From NCBI GenBank assembly GCA_019456195.1, contig VRUK01000042.1:1-45545 (forward strand): a DNA stretch of 45,545 bases, read 5' to 3'. A program made the position numbers and the translations under genes. Below the pieces are notes generated by a model that had not been told where the DNA came from, searched no databases, and saw nothing but the letters and a program-made list of their open reading frames with translations. Shown here piece by piece: positions 1 through 8,735 of this stretch. This DNA is from Planctomycetota bacterium (GTDB lineage Bacteria; Planctomycetota; Phycisphaerae; Sedimentisphaerales; Anaerobacaceae). The first letter of the stretch is position 1. Each line of letters begins with the position of its first letter.

Positions 1-935
1 TCATTATATGGATTATATGTCGCACTGAAGACCATCACTACGGAATACACTGCCAATCCTAACCAAATCAACCATAGCTCGATGCGTCCAACAGGCTTTG
101 CTTTGCCGTGCTCTATGAGCGAGAGCATGACTCCATACAGGGCGATAACGTACAATATATATGGAAGTCGCGCAGAAGCCTCAACTTCGCCAAATAAACG
201 AATAAACCACGAAACAGGAAAAGTAAAGAGCATCATTGTTATATTTGGAAGTTCAAAGATGGATCCAGCCGAACGGGGCCAGAAAGGGAGTTGCTGCACA
301 AGGAGAAGACGGCTCGCTTCAAAAGCCTCTACCCCATCCCCATTAAAATTTTCCCAATAGATCTTTGGGGTAAGCGTAATGAGAAACAGCAGGATAATAA
401 CCAAGATTGAAAGAATTATTGTACTGTTATGTGGCTTACCAAAAGGCCAAGCAATTTGACAATTTCGAATAATCCTTATAAACAAAAAAACAAAACATAC
501 AGTAGAAATTATCACAACAACGGTAGCGAACCATCCATCACGCAGTGGCTTTTCCATAATTGATTGAACGATACCCGTTACAGAACTTATTAAAATGAGG
601 CTTATAGCTAAGCTGGTAAATATCCACTGACCTAATGATTTGGCCGAGTTCAGGGCTAGCGAGAGGAATAACCCTGGTGAGAGAAAGAGTAGACAAGAAC
701 TCATCACCACAAGTGGCGTCAACAGATAAAGTTTTACCGCATGTTCTGGCACAAAGTAAGGATGTGCTGAATTTGCCAATGGGTAAAGGGCTGTTACTGA
801 TTTTATGGTGTTGAGACCAAATAGCACAGGAAGCCAGCCAATCGCAATAATTAAGAAGAGGCCAAGGGCATACCAACGCTTTCCAACAGTCAGCGAAGTG
901 CTTTCGCATGTGATGTCTCGTCCTTGCTGTTCCAT
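1..935 (-). CDS. ArnT/GT39-like multi-pass membrane glycosyltransferase, N-terminal part
   Basis: This minus-strand reading frame is open from an ATG at 935-933 to the left edge of the window (about 311 codons, no stop), so the C-terminus lies outside. An in-frame TGA lies a few codons before the ATG. The first about 150 residues hold several hydrophobic segments, for example WYALGLFLIIAIGWLPVLFG. A hydrophilic loop then starts with YWENFNGDGVEAFEASRLLL, continues through PFWPRSAGS and ELPN, and ends in LFGEVEASARLPYILYVIAL. This resembles the first extracytoplasmic loop of lipid-linked sugar transferases (acidic DxE pair, then the region equivalent to KPPL, then FG-x-x-E-x-x-ARLP). In that family the loop normally follows the first membrane helix, so the long membrane region before it is unusual. 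The acceptor and sugar cannot be told. Confidence 0.72.
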   Translation of the reverse strand, partial: MEQQGRDITCESTSLTVGKRWYALGLFLIIAIGWLPVLFGLNTIKSVTALYPLANSAHPYFVPEHAVKLYLLTPLVVMSSCLLFLSPGLFLSLALNSAKSLGQWIFTSLAISLILISSVTGIVQSIMEKPLRDGWFATVVVIISTVCFVFLFIRIIRNCQIAWPFGKPHNSTIILSILVIILLFLITLTPKIYWENFNGDGVEAFEASRLLLVQQLPFWPRSAGSIFELPNITMMLFTFPVSWFIRLFGEVEASARLPYILYVIALYGVMLSLIEHGKAKPVGRIELWLIWLGLAVYSVVMVFSATYNPYN

Positions 936-1324
936 ACGGAAAATTGAACAAGCTCATAAATAGGATATTTGTTATCTGAGAAAAGGTCTTTCCTGATAAA
1001 TTTATTTGTCATAAAAGAAAAAACAAAAAAAAGTGTTTTTGATTATTCTAATTTATCTGGGTTTTCCCATATAACCTTGTATATCTTAGCTCAACTCCGC
1101 CGCTGAGCCACTTTTCTAATAGAGTACCTTACCTATTCTTGAAGAGTCAAGGTTTTTTTACTAAATTGTGGAAATATGTTAGCGGTAACAATAGCAAAAA
1201 CACGAATTTAGCAACTGATTATCGTTTCTCTGATGTGCCTTGAGTGGTCTCCATAGGCTCAATACTATCAAATTAAAGCCCATGTGTCGCAAAGTACTTG
1301 GGAAATTCGGGTCAATATATTAAT

Positions 1325-1353
1325 CGCAGCTCTTCATCGCTGCGTTTTTTTTT
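1325..1353 (+). terminator. Strong intrinsic terminator with no visible upstream gene
   Basis: A perfect 6-bp stem, CGCAGC at 1325-1330 and GCTGCG at 1339-1344, encloses an 8-nt loop and is followed directly by nine T residues (1345-1353). This is the classic Rho-independent layout on the plus strand. No plus-strand protein gene ends nearby, so it may close a small RNA transcribed from within about 1000-1320. Confidence 0.75.
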
Positions 1354-1410
1354 GCCAGGCTTGCCAGCCCAAAGTCGTTTGAACTGCCAAGCCCAGCCTG
1401 AAGGAGGTTG

Positions 1411-1509
1411 ATGAAACTATTTCATGTTTGCTCCTGCAAACACTCATTTTCAGTTCTTACAGTTCTCCCAGCAAATAGTCCTATATTAACAAATGTGAAG
1501 TGCCTGTAA
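1411..1509 (+). CDS. Possible micro-ORF, 32 residues, function unknown
   Basis: AAGGAGG at 1401-1407 precedes the ATG at 1411 by three bases. The frame encodes a short peptide starting MKLFHVCSCKHSFSVLTVLP and ends at TAA 1507-1509. There is no domain or export signal that can be named. It is listed only because of the strong ribosome site; it may be chance. The spacing is rather short for an ideal site. Confidence 0.15.
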   Translation: MKLFHVCSCKHSFSVLTVLPANSPILTNVKCL

Positions 1510-1652
1510 ATCAGTGTAGAACCTGTTTTTACTATCAGGCAAACTACTCTTGTTCGTATCGGGGAATTCCCTATGGCAGAAGTAAGGCGAGAGCCAAAGA
1601 AGAGAAATATAAAAATGATCCAGCGAGGGGGCTGAGTACTGCTTTTGATATA

Positions 1653-1683
1653 ATACCAGAGTGGTATATAGGGCTTTTTTATT
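1653..1683 (+). terminator. Weak terminator-like hairpin
   Basis: ATACCA at 1653-1658 pairs with TGGTAT at 1662-1667 over a GAG loop, and a run of six T follows at 1675-1680 after a seven-base gap. The gap before the T tract makes this a weak candidate. Confidence 0.25.
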
Positions 1684-1974
1684 TATTCGGACCAGTTTGT
1701 TACTTACAGTGATTTTATTTCCTGGGCGGGCCAATTCCCACTTGTGTGAAATGCTAACAGTGTTCGCCCAAAACTCAGGTATAGAGCAATTATCTTCTGT
1801 GTAAAGCAATATCCTGCTGCCTGTATAGCCCCATAAAAAAGATTCCTGAATGAGCTGGTTATCGGCGACGTGGATAAGGTTTAACGCAATGGTCTCGGGG
1901 TTAAGTGCAGGGGGATATAAGACGATAAATTTTGAAGTTAGAGAAGGTGCGTCTAAGAGAAGGGCGGTGGTAAA

Positions 1975-2865
1975 TTGTACATCCGTAAGGTTTTAGTTGT
2001 ATTTAAGTTAGCTCTTGTTTTGGTGCTTTTTTTTGTGATTATCAGGACGGTGGTAATGCCCCAGCACCCGGCAGGGATTTTTACGCCGGCCTCTGCAGTA
2101 GGTACCGAAAATATAAGTGCCAATAGGGCTGGAAATCCGGCGGAGATAGCGGTCCAAGACTATTCAGTTATCGCCGCACAAAATATATTTGGTGCAGATT
2201 CATCGGATGCCGAAGACAAATCCTTACAGGTAAGCAAGTTTGATGATGGGATGAAGTTAGCTGAGGAGGAACTCAGCCTGGAATTGGTCGGAACCGTTTG
2301 CGGCAATACGGCGGTTTCTCGTGCGATCATAATAAATACTAAAACTAAGCTGCTGGGCATGTATAAAACAGGACAGAACATAGGGGGCGCTCGTATTAAG
2401 AGCATAGAAGAGAATGCCGTCATTTTACTTCATAACGGACAAAGAAAAATGTTGATGCTGAACAGAACCGGTAGAGATAATAAAAATAATACACAGATGC
2501 TTTCGCCGGCGTCTATTAGCGAAACCAGCAAATCAGCAAGTCCTGTTTTGCCGGTTAAACAGTCTCTCGACGAGACTCCAACGAAAATAACACATTTGGA
2601 GACGATATTAACCAAAGCGGCCATTGAGCCTTATATTGTTGATGACCAGGTCGAAGGACTTAGAATAACCAATTTAGAAGCAATACCGATGGCAAAGGCT
2701 TTCGGCTTAAAGGAAGGTGACATTATTCGCCAGGTTAATGGACACCGATTAGTCAGTAAGCAGCAGGCATTCCAGGTTGTTAAAAAGGCAAGGTCACAGA
2801 CAACTATGAGTTTAGAGCTGTTAAGCGGCGGTGAAACCAAAGAGCTATCATTTACTTTACGGTAA
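1975..2865 (+). CDS. gspC: Type II secretion inner-membrane protein GspC with PDZ domain
   Basis: GspC links the outer-membrane secretin to the inner-membrane assembly platform. The 296-residue product has one N-terminal membrane helix (about residues 5-28, rich in V, L, F). A periplasmic region about 60-165 follows, containing IAAQNIFG and ELVGTV, typical of the GspC homology region. A PDZ domain occupies about 215-295, with GLKEGDIIRQVNGHRL as its carboxylate-binding and loop region. The start is a TTG at 1975 behind a purine-rich stretch; no ATG lies at a sensible place because the membrane helix begins at once. It opens the secretion operon, with gspD 18 bp downstream. The family assignment is firm from context, although GspC proteins diverge strongly. 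Confidence 0.88.
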   Translation: MYIRKVLVVFKLALVLVLFFVIIRTVVMPQHPAGIFTPASAVGTENISANRAGNPAEIAVQDYSVIAAQNIFGADSSDAEDKSLQVSKFDDGMKLAEEELSLELVGTVCGNTAVSRAIIINTKTKLLGMYKTGQNIGGARIKSIEENAVILLHNGQRKMLMLNRTGRDNKNNTQMLSPASISETSKSASPVLPVKQSLDETPTKITHLETILTKAAIEPYIVDDQVEGLRITNLEAIPMAKAFGLKEGDIIRQVNGHRLVSKQQAFQVVKKARSQTTMSLELLSGGETKELSFTLR

Positions 2866-2883
2866 GTCATTAGGAAATTCAGA

Positions 2884-5196
2884 GTGAACAGGCTAAAAGA
2901 GATGTCATTAAAGAACTTAAAAACCAACGAGCAAAGAGTACGGAAGTTGTTAAAAAGCCTTCTTTGTTTTATATGTGTATTTTGCATAAATTTTGCAGGC
3001 TGCGAATCGGCTTCCACATCTGTTACAGTTCAGCCCCGGCAAGAGGACATTATGCAGTCGAACGAAAACTTTCGTTCCGAAAATATTGTTGCCAGGCAAA
3101 TTGAACAACTAAACAAAATGGATACGAACTATGCCGCCAAAAACAGATCAGGTGTTTTGACAGAATTTCCGGGGATTAAAACAAGCGGCAATATTACCGG
3201 AGACTCAAGATATGGTTCGAGGCTTGCCGTTGACGTTATGGAAAACACTCCGCCTGCAGTAAAGACACAGGCTTATTCCTTCGGAGAACACCTGTCTCAA
3301 AACAACGGGCCGGATAAAGCTTCGGAGCAGTTGTTTTCACAAGAGCGTCCACACATGGTAAATATGCCGGTACTTGATAAACCAGGGATGGCTGATGAAC
3401 TTATATCCGTGAACTTTGAGCAGGTTGATATTCGGACAGTTATCAAAACCATTGGAGATATAACCGGTATTAATTTTGTGGTGGATGATAATGTCAGCGG
3501 CACCGTTACGCTGATGTCACCAACGAAGATACGTCTGGGCGAACTCTATGGGTATTTGGAATCGATTTTGGAGGTGCAGGGATATGCGGCTGTGCCTGCC
3601 GAAAATCTTGTCAAGATAGTCCCGAGGGCGGATGCCGCAAAACGCAACCTGCAGGTTCGTGTAGGCAGTAATCCTGCGGAAATTCCTAAAAGCGATTCTA
3701 TTATTACCCAGATTATACCGTTGAGCTATGCAGATGCGACAGAGGTCAGTCAAATCGTTCAGCCGCTTTTAGCTACGGAGTCACAGATGGCGATATATTC
3801 CAGAACGAATTCGATTGTTATTACGGATACCAGCTCGAATATACATCATATTGCCACTATTATTCAAAAACTTGATGTAACAGGCTCTCAAGAGCAGGTT
3901 ACAGTGTTCGGTCTGGAATATGCTTCTACACAAGTCCTCAGTGAGCAAATTACCCGGATAATGGAAAAACACAAATCAGCTTCTTCGCAGGCCGGGCGAA
4001 GCCGAAATACTCCGCAGATTGAGACAGGCATAAAAATTCTTCCTGATATAAGAACGAATTCCCTTATTGTTGTTGCCAATGCCCAGGACACAGAGACGAT
4101 TGATGGGCTGATAAGTCAGCTTGATATTCAACGTCCCGTGGGTACGAATAACGTTCACGTGGTTTACCTTAAAAACGGCCAGGCCGTGGACGTTGCTAAA
4201 TCACTGACGGCAGCACTGTCGAATTTGAAAATCGGCGGTGCACTCGAAGCTACCCAACAAGTCAATGTTACTGCTGATGAAGGCACGAACGCGTTAATCA
4301 TTTCCGCTTCTGCGCAGGACTACGAGGTTCTCGCCGAAATTATCGATAAGCTCGATATTTTCCGTGAGCAGGTTTTCGTTGAGATGCTCATTATGGAAAT
4401 AAGTGAGGATAGTTTAAGGAAAATAGGTGTTGACTGGGCCGCGCTTGACCAGTCAGTGGACGGCAGTGCCCGAGTTTTCGGGGCAACGAATTTTGGTCCT
4501 CGCGTGGATTTTGCCAGTGGGACCCTTGAAGGACTGGCGGTTGGATTGTGGAGAGGAAGCGGCGCAGGCGTAAGAATTGGAAGTATGCTGCACGCTTTAG
4601 AAAAGCAGTCCGGGGTTAATATTCTTTCGACGCCGCATATTCTGACCTCCAATAACACTAAGGCCAAGATAATCGTCGGCGAAAGCAGGGCGTTTGTTAA
4701 GGAATCAAGAATCACTGAGGGTGCAGATCCTCTTACTCCTACAGTGATAAGAACATACGAATACAAGGATGTAGGTATTACTATGGAGATTACGCCCCAC
4801 ATCAGCAAGGGGGGATTTATCAGGCTTGATATTAAAAGCGAGTTCACGAAACTTATCGAAGATGCTACCAGCCTTGCTGTTGATACTCCTACGACAGCTA
4901 AACGAGAGGCCGAGACAGTCGTTTCTATGAAAAGCGGTTCAACAGTGGTGATTGGCGGCCTTATTCGAGATGATAAAATTACTATCGAGAAGAAGGTGCC
5001 TTTGCTTTCTGATATTCCTCTGATTGGCGGTTTGTTTAAATACCAGAAAGACCAGCTTCAAAAAACAAATCTTCTGTTTTTTATAACACCTCATATTGCA
5101 GTCAGCCAGGAGGATTTGGAGCAGATAACCAGGGACAAGAAGAAGGAAATTGGGTTGGCATTGGAAGATTTTGAGCAAAATAACGAGCAGGACTAA
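2884..5196 (+). CDS. gspD: Type II secretion secretin GspD
   Basis: GspD forms the gated outer-membrane channel through which folded proteins leave the periplasm. The 770-residue product starts at GTG 2884. A long basic N-terminus is followed by a hydrophobic segment ending in FAGC (Cys40), a possible lipobox, so it may be a lipoprotein. After a low-complexity spacer come an N0 domain (about 173-250, SVNFEQVDIRTVIKTIGDI) and repeated N1-N3 modules (about 270-490). The secretin core (about 490-740) contains VPLLSDIPLIGGLF and LLFFITPHI, both hallmark secretin motifs. The spacer of about 130 residues before N0 is longer than usual. It lies between gspC and gspE and is probably translated from the same transcript. 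Confidence 0.95.
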   Translation: MNRLKEMSLKNLKTNEQRVRKLLKSLLCFICVFCINFAGCESASTSVTVQPRQEDIMQSNENFRSENIVARQIEQLNKMDTNYAAKNRSGVLTEFPGIKTSGNITGDSRYGSRLAVDVMENTPPAVKTQAYSFGEHLSQNNGPDKASEQLFSQERPHMVNMPVLDKPGMADELISVNFEQVDIRTVIKTIGDITGINFVVDDNVSGTVTLMSPTKIRLGELYGYLESILEVQGYAAVPAENLVKIVPRADAAKRNLQVRVGSNPAEIPKSDSIITQIIPLSYADATEVSQIVQPLLATESQMAIYSRTNSIVITDTSSNIHHIATIIQKLDVTGSQEQVTVFGLEYASTQVLSEQITRIMEKHKSASSQAGRSRNTPQIETGIKILPDIRTNSLIVVANAQDTETIDGLISQLDIQRPVGTNNVHVVYLKNGQAVDVAKSLTAALSNLKIGGALEATQQVNVTADEGTNALIISASAQDYEVLAEIIDKLDIFREQVFVEMLIMEISEDSLRKIGVDWAALDQSVDGSARVFGATNFGPRVDFASGTLEGLAVGLWRGSGAGVRIGSMLHALEKQSGVNILSTPHILTSNNTKAKIIVGESRAFVKESRITEGADPLTPTVIRTYEYKDVGITMEITPHISKGGFIRLDIKSEFTKLIEDATSLAVDTPTTAKREAETVVSMKSGSTVVIGGLIRDDKITIEKKVPLLSDIPLIGGLFKYQKDQLQKTNLLFFITPHIAVSQEDLEQITRDKKKEIGLALEDFEQNNEQD

Positions 5197-5235
5197 TGAT
5201 TTAGTGTTTGTTACCGGCTTCGAGGAGGTCAATTA

Positions 5236-6975
5236 GTGGATAAAGAGCAACAAGGACAAGTCGTAAGCCAAAAGCGCAGTGAAAGCCCAAGCGGGCAAAA
5301 GTGTATAGGGGAGGGGTCTCATTTAGTAAAAGACAGCAAGGCAGACCCCGAGACCGATGAGTATTTGGAAACTATTTCTCCGGAGCAGTTGGATCCGGAG
5401 CTTGTGAGGAAACTGCCGCTTGAGTTTCTTAAGAACCAATGTGCTATTCCGATCATTTTGGAAGACGGCCGAGTGGCAATTGCTCTTGCAGATGCGCTTA
5501 ATGTAGAAGCGTATGATGCGATTTTGAGCATCTTAGCAGGAACACAGGAGGCGATAAAGGGGCTTTGGGAGCCGGGGCAGCAATGCAGTCGAATTACGTG
5601 TCCCGCTTCTGAGATAGAGAAGGCTATAAGTCGCTGTTACTATCATCAAAACGCATCCGCCGGTAGCGATAATGATAACTCCGATGTGCAGGGCTTGGTG
5701 AGCCAGGGCAGTGGCTCTGGTGAGACTGGCATTCAAACCCATGCTGAAGACCTGCTGAATATTGCCAACAAAGCGCCGATTGTAAAGCTGGTTAATAACA
5801 TCCTCTTCCAGGCGGTACACCGCAGAGCCAGCGATATTCACATTGAGCCTTACGAGAATGAAGCTCGTGTGCGTTTCAGGATTGATGGGGTGCTGCGCGA
5901 TGTGGTTACTTTGCCAACACAGCAGATTGCGGCGCTTCTGTCGCGCCTAAAAATCATGGCTAATCTTAATATTGCCGAGCGAAGATTACCGCAGGATGGC
6001 CAGAGCCGGATTAAAATAGGCCGAAATCTGGTGGATATTCGAGTTTCCGTCATCCCGACATTGGGCGGCGAACGTGTGATGCTCAGGTTGCTCGATAAGA
6101 GCCGCGGCCAGTTAGGTTTGGAGCAGGTAGGATTTAGCCCCGAGATGCTTAGTTATTTTAGAAATTTGATTAGTCTTCCGCACGGTATAATTTTACTCAC
6201 TGGCCCTACAGGCAGTGGAAAGACAACGACGCTCTATGCCGCTCTCAACGAGCTTAATTGCGAAGAGCGAAACATTCTTACTGTCGAAGACCCGATTGAG
6301 TATCAACTACCCGGGATTGGCCAAATGCAGGTAAAGCCAAAGATAGGCCTTACTTTTGCCAGTTGTTTCCGCCATATTCTCAGGCAGGACCCGGACGTGA
6401 TTATGATAGGAGAAATTCGTGACCTTGAAACTGCGGAGATTGCGATTCAGGCCTCTCTTACCGGTCATTTGGTTTTAAGTACTTTGCATACTAACGATTC
6501 GGCCTCAGCCATAACTCGATTGATTGATATGGGTATCGAGCCTTACTTGATTTCATCATCGGTTATTGCCGTTATGGCGCAACGTCTTATCCGAGTTATA
6601 TGCCCACACTGCAAAAGCCCTTACGGACCGCAGGAGCAAATGATTTCACTTTGGAGCGAGAAAGAGAAGGCTTCATTGGTCCGTGGCCAGTCCTATAAGG
6701 GAACCGGTTGCGAGAGCTGCATTCAAACCGGCTACATTGGCAGGGCAGGGATTCTTGAGCTGCTGGTCATAGATGACGACATCAAGGAGCTGACGACTAA
6801 ACGGGCCGGTTCACATGTTATAAAGCAGGTGGCTGTTGAAAAAGGTATGAGTACTTTGCGAGAGGATGGATTACGCAAAGCGATGGCTGGTGAAACTACA
6901 CTTGAAGAGGTTTGCAGGGTTACACAAGATAGTGTTCAGGCAAGTTTAAAGGTGGGTGAACATGTCGGTGGCTGA
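5236..6975 (+). CDS. gspE: Type II secretion assembly ATPase GspE
   Basis: GspE is the cytoplasmic hexameric ATPase that drives pseudopilus assembly. The 579-residue product has an N-terminal GspE domain (about 50-130). The ATPase core carries Walker A GPTGSGKTT at 323-331, the Asp-box region around EDPIEY at 351, Walker B in DPDVIMIGEIRD at 385-396, and the His-box LSTLHTND. A zinc-binding tetracysteine module is present, with CPHC at 456-459 and CESC at 492-495. All expected catalytic residues are there. The start is GTG 5236 behind GAGGAGG. The end overlaps gspF, which suggests coupled translation. Confidence 0.96.
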   Translation: MDKEQQGQVVSQKRSESPSGQKCIGEGSHLVKDSKADPETDEYLETISPEQLDPELVRKLPLEFLKNQCAIPIILEDGRVAIALADALNVEAYDAILSILAGTQEAIKGLWEPGQQCSRITCPASEIEKAISRCYYHQNASAGSDNDNSDVQGLVSQGSGSGETGIQTHAEDLLNIANKAPIVKLVNNILFQAVHRRASDIHIEPYENEARVRFRIDGVLRDVVTLPTQQIAALLSRLKIMANLNIAERRLPQDGQSRIKIGRNLVDIRVSVIPTLGGERVMLRLLDKSRGQLGLEQVGFSPEMLSYFRNLISLPHGIILLTGPTGSGKTTTLYAALNELNCEERNILTVEDPIEYQLPGIGQMQVKPKIGLTFASCFRHILRQDPDVIMIGEIRDLETAEIAIQASLTGHLVLSTLHTNDSASAITRLIDMGIEPYLISSSVIAVMAQRLIRVICPHCKSPYGPQEQMISLWSEKEKASLVRGQSYKGTGCESCIQTGYIGRAGILELLVIDDDIKELTTKRAGSHVIKQVAVEKGMSTLREDGLRKAMAGETTLEEVCRVTQDSVQASLKVGEHVGG

Positions 6976-8188
6976 ATACAACTTACAGGCTGAAAAGACC
7001 GCACCGTCATCTCAGATGGCACGGAGGGAAACCGACGACCATACGTCATGTGTGGAGACCCGGAATAATAGTTGTGATGATACAAATATAAATATATACA
7101 AGAAGGACATTTTCAGAAGGACCAGGACAAGGGATATTTGCAGGATAGCGCGCCAGTTGGCTACACTATTGCGTGCCGGTATGCCGCTTGTGCCTGCTTT
7201 ATCAGCATTAGTCGAGCAGTTGCAGGGGAGTTCCGAACGCAAAGTGATATGTTTGGGAAGCCGGGAAAATCCACTGGCGCTGGTTATGAAAGAAGTCTGC
7301 AATCGTGTGAATGCGGGAAGCTCACTTTCGGCCGCGCTTGGCAGGCATCCGGATGTTTTTTCAAACGTGTTCGTGAATATGGTCGCTGCCGGGGAAACAA
7401 GCGGAACCCTGGAAGATGTTTTTCTGAGTTTGGCGGAAATGCTGGAAAAACGTGTACATCTTACGAACAAAGTCAAATCCGCTATAGCTTACCCGCTAAT
7501 GATGTCGGTGGTTGCGGTAACAGTAGTAGTGTTTCTGTTGTCTTTTGTAGTGCCGAGCATAACGCAGATTTTCCTTGAGATTGATCGGGCCCTTCCACTG
7601 CCGACGAGGCTGCTTATTTCGACAAGCACTTTTATGAGAACATATTTTGTGCCGATTGTCGTTATGGATTTTGCGGTTTTCTTTGGAATCGGAGCCTGGA
7701 AAAGAACCAAAGACGGGAGAATTAGATGGGACCGTTACAAACTAAAGGTGCCTCTCTTTGGTAAACTCTTCCTCAAAGTGGAAACCGCCCGTTTGGCCAG
7801 GACATTGGGCATACTTCTTACAAGTGGTATCCCGATACTTGGCGCTCTGGAAATCGTAAAAGGTATTGTCCAGAATAGTTTTATCGCAGGTGCTCTGGAT
7901 TCTGTTAAAGACAGAGTTAGCAAAGGCAGTGATATCGCAGAAGCAATTAGAAAGACCGGACTATTTCCGCCTATCGTGATTCACATAATGGCGACAGGCC
8001 AAATGAGCGGAAATATAGAAAACGGCCTGATGGATATTGCTGATATGTATGACGACGAAGTCGAGATGACAGCTAAAACGCTGACCTCACTCATTGAGCC
8101 TGCAATACTTCTTATTATGGGTGCTGTTATCGGCTTTATAGTGTTAGCTATTTTACTGCCAATATTTGAGATAAATCAGGCCCTTTAG
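6962..8188 (+). CDS. gspF: Type II secretion inner-membrane platform protein GspF
   Basis: GspF is the polytopic platform protein contacting GspE, GspL and the pseudopilins. The 408-residue product has a hydrophilic N-terminus and then two homologous T2SSF domains (about 55-190 and 260-400). Membrane helices lie near AYPLMMSVVAVTVVVFLLSF, YFVPIVVMDFAVFFGIGAW and LLIMGAVIGFIVLAILLPIF. It ends in IFEINQAL, a normal GspF terminus. ATG 6962 is preferred because AAAGGTGGG lies just upstream; a GTG two codons earlier (6956) is the alternative. It overlaps the end of gspE by 14 bases. Confidence 0.94.
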   Translation: MSVAEYNLQAEKTAPSSQMARRETDDHTSCVETRNNSCDDTNINIYKKDIFRRTRTRDICRIARQLATLLRAGMPLVPALSALVEQLQGSSERKVICLGSRENPLALVMKEVCNRVNAGSSLSAALGRHPDVFSNVFVNMVAAGETSGTLEDVFLSLAEMLEKRVHLTNKVKSAIAYPLMMSVVAVTVVVFLLSFVVPSITQIFLEIDRALPLPTRLLISTSTFMRTYFVPIVVMDFAVFFGIGAWKRTKDGRIRWDRYKLKVPLFGKLFLKVETARLARTLGILLTSGIPILGALEIVKGIVQNSFIAGALDSVKDRVSKGSDIAEAIRKTGLFPPIVIHIMATGQMSGNIENGLMDIADMYDDEVEMTAKTLTSLIEPAILLIMGAVIGFIVLAILLPIFEINQAL

Positions 8189-8190
8189 AA

Positions 8191-8301
8191 GAGTACAGAT
8201 AAGATGCCGGGGATTACGATTTGAAATCCTACGGCCAAGATGGTGAGGGCGGCGGCGCTGAAGACAGTGCTGATATTGAAAGCCGGAACCTGGATGTATA
8301 A
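8191..8301 (+). pseudogene. gspG: 3' remnant of major pseudopilin gene gspG
   Basis: Directly after gspF, where gspG normally sits, the frame from 8203 to TAA 8299-8301 encodes DAGDYDLKSYGQDGEGGG and then AEDSADIESRNLDV. This matches the conserved C-terminus of GspG (YDLxSYGxDGxxGGxxxxADI). It has no start codon. Immediately upstream the same frame reads EYR followed by TAA (8200-8202), where GspG proteins usually have YxYR just before this region. The roughly 100 N-terminal residues, including the prepilin signal and helix, are absent. I read this as a deletion that left the last codons. An assembly error or a reading-frame break elsewhere is the alternative, but no GFTLIE-type N-terminus exists between gspF and gspI. 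Confidence 0.75.
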
Positions 8302-8333
8302 CGCTGATAATGTGGTGAAATAGGCGCATAGGC

Positions 8334-8735
8334 ATGAAGACGAGAAAATGGAAAGCATTTACTTTAGTGGAAGTTATTGTGGCACTGGTTATAGTCTCAA
8401 TCTCTCTGCTGGGTTTAATAAGACTCCATCTGATAAGCATCACTATGGCTGATGCGGCAGAGATAACTTCGCAGGCTGTTCTTTTAGCAGAGGAGAAAAT
8501 CGCAGAGACCATGACCCTCGGATACCCGAAAGAAGGAACCGCCTCCGGCACTGTAGAAAGAAATACTCATAGTTTGCACTGGCAAACTGAAGTCGCAGGC
8601 TTGCAGTCACCTCAGTTGGCCGGAGCTGATATTATAGGATTGCGAAAAATATGTGTCGAGGTTGGCTGGAAGCAGGGGAGCGGTTCCAAAAGTCTGCAAA
8701 TGTCAACTTATGTTGCCGACAGGAGATTACCGTGA
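8334..8735 (+). CDS. gspI: Type II secretion minor pseudopilin GspI
   Basis: GspI is a minor pseudopilin of the tip complex. The 133-residue product has a short basic leader and the prepilin peptidase site KA/FTLVEV, then a hydrophobic helix (VIVALVIVSISLLGLIRL). The LLAEEKIAE segment after it is typical of GspI. The residue before the cleavage point is Ala rather than the usual Gly, so processing may be less standard. The site before ATG 8334 is a weak ribosome site (AGGCGCATAGGC). The stop overlaps the gspJ start by four bases (GTGA). Confidence 0.85.
   Translation: MKTRKWKAFTLVEVIVALVIVSISLLGLIRLHLISITMADAAEITSQAVLLAEEKIAETMTLGYPKEGTASGTVERNTHSLHWQTEVAGLQSPQLAGADIIGLRKICVEVGWKQGSGSKSLQMSTYVADRRLP

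Larger units (their letters stand above)
936..1974. other. Long region without a convincing protein gene
   Basis: About 1 kb between the divergently oriented glycosyltransferase gene and gspC. It is AT-rich up to about 1320. It holds a strong intrinsic terminator (1325-1353), a weaker hairpin with a T tract (1653-1683) and a 32-codon ORF with a good Shine-Dalgarno site (1411-1509). Promoters for the two flanking genes must lie here, but no clear -35/-10 pair was recognised. No tRNA or known riboswitch was seen. Confidence 0.6.

Noticed and set aside
82..360. 92-residue plus-strand ORF
   Set aside because: It lies antisense to the glycosyltransferase frame and has no ribosome site or domain.
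538..957. 139-residue minus-strand ORF
   Set aside because: It is in a different frame from the glycosyltransferase reading frame at 1-935, which gives coherent membrane helices and a family motif; this ORF does not resemble a protein.
1500..1712. 70-residue plus-strand ORF with CxxC and another Cys near its start
   Set aside because: It has a GTG start with no Shine-Dalgarno site, and its end overlaps a hairpin with a T tract; support is too weak.
8651..8731. Upstream start for gspJ
   Set aside because: It would overlap gspI in another frame for 85 bases and lacks a ribosome site, while GTG 8732 has AGGAGA and a coupling overlap.
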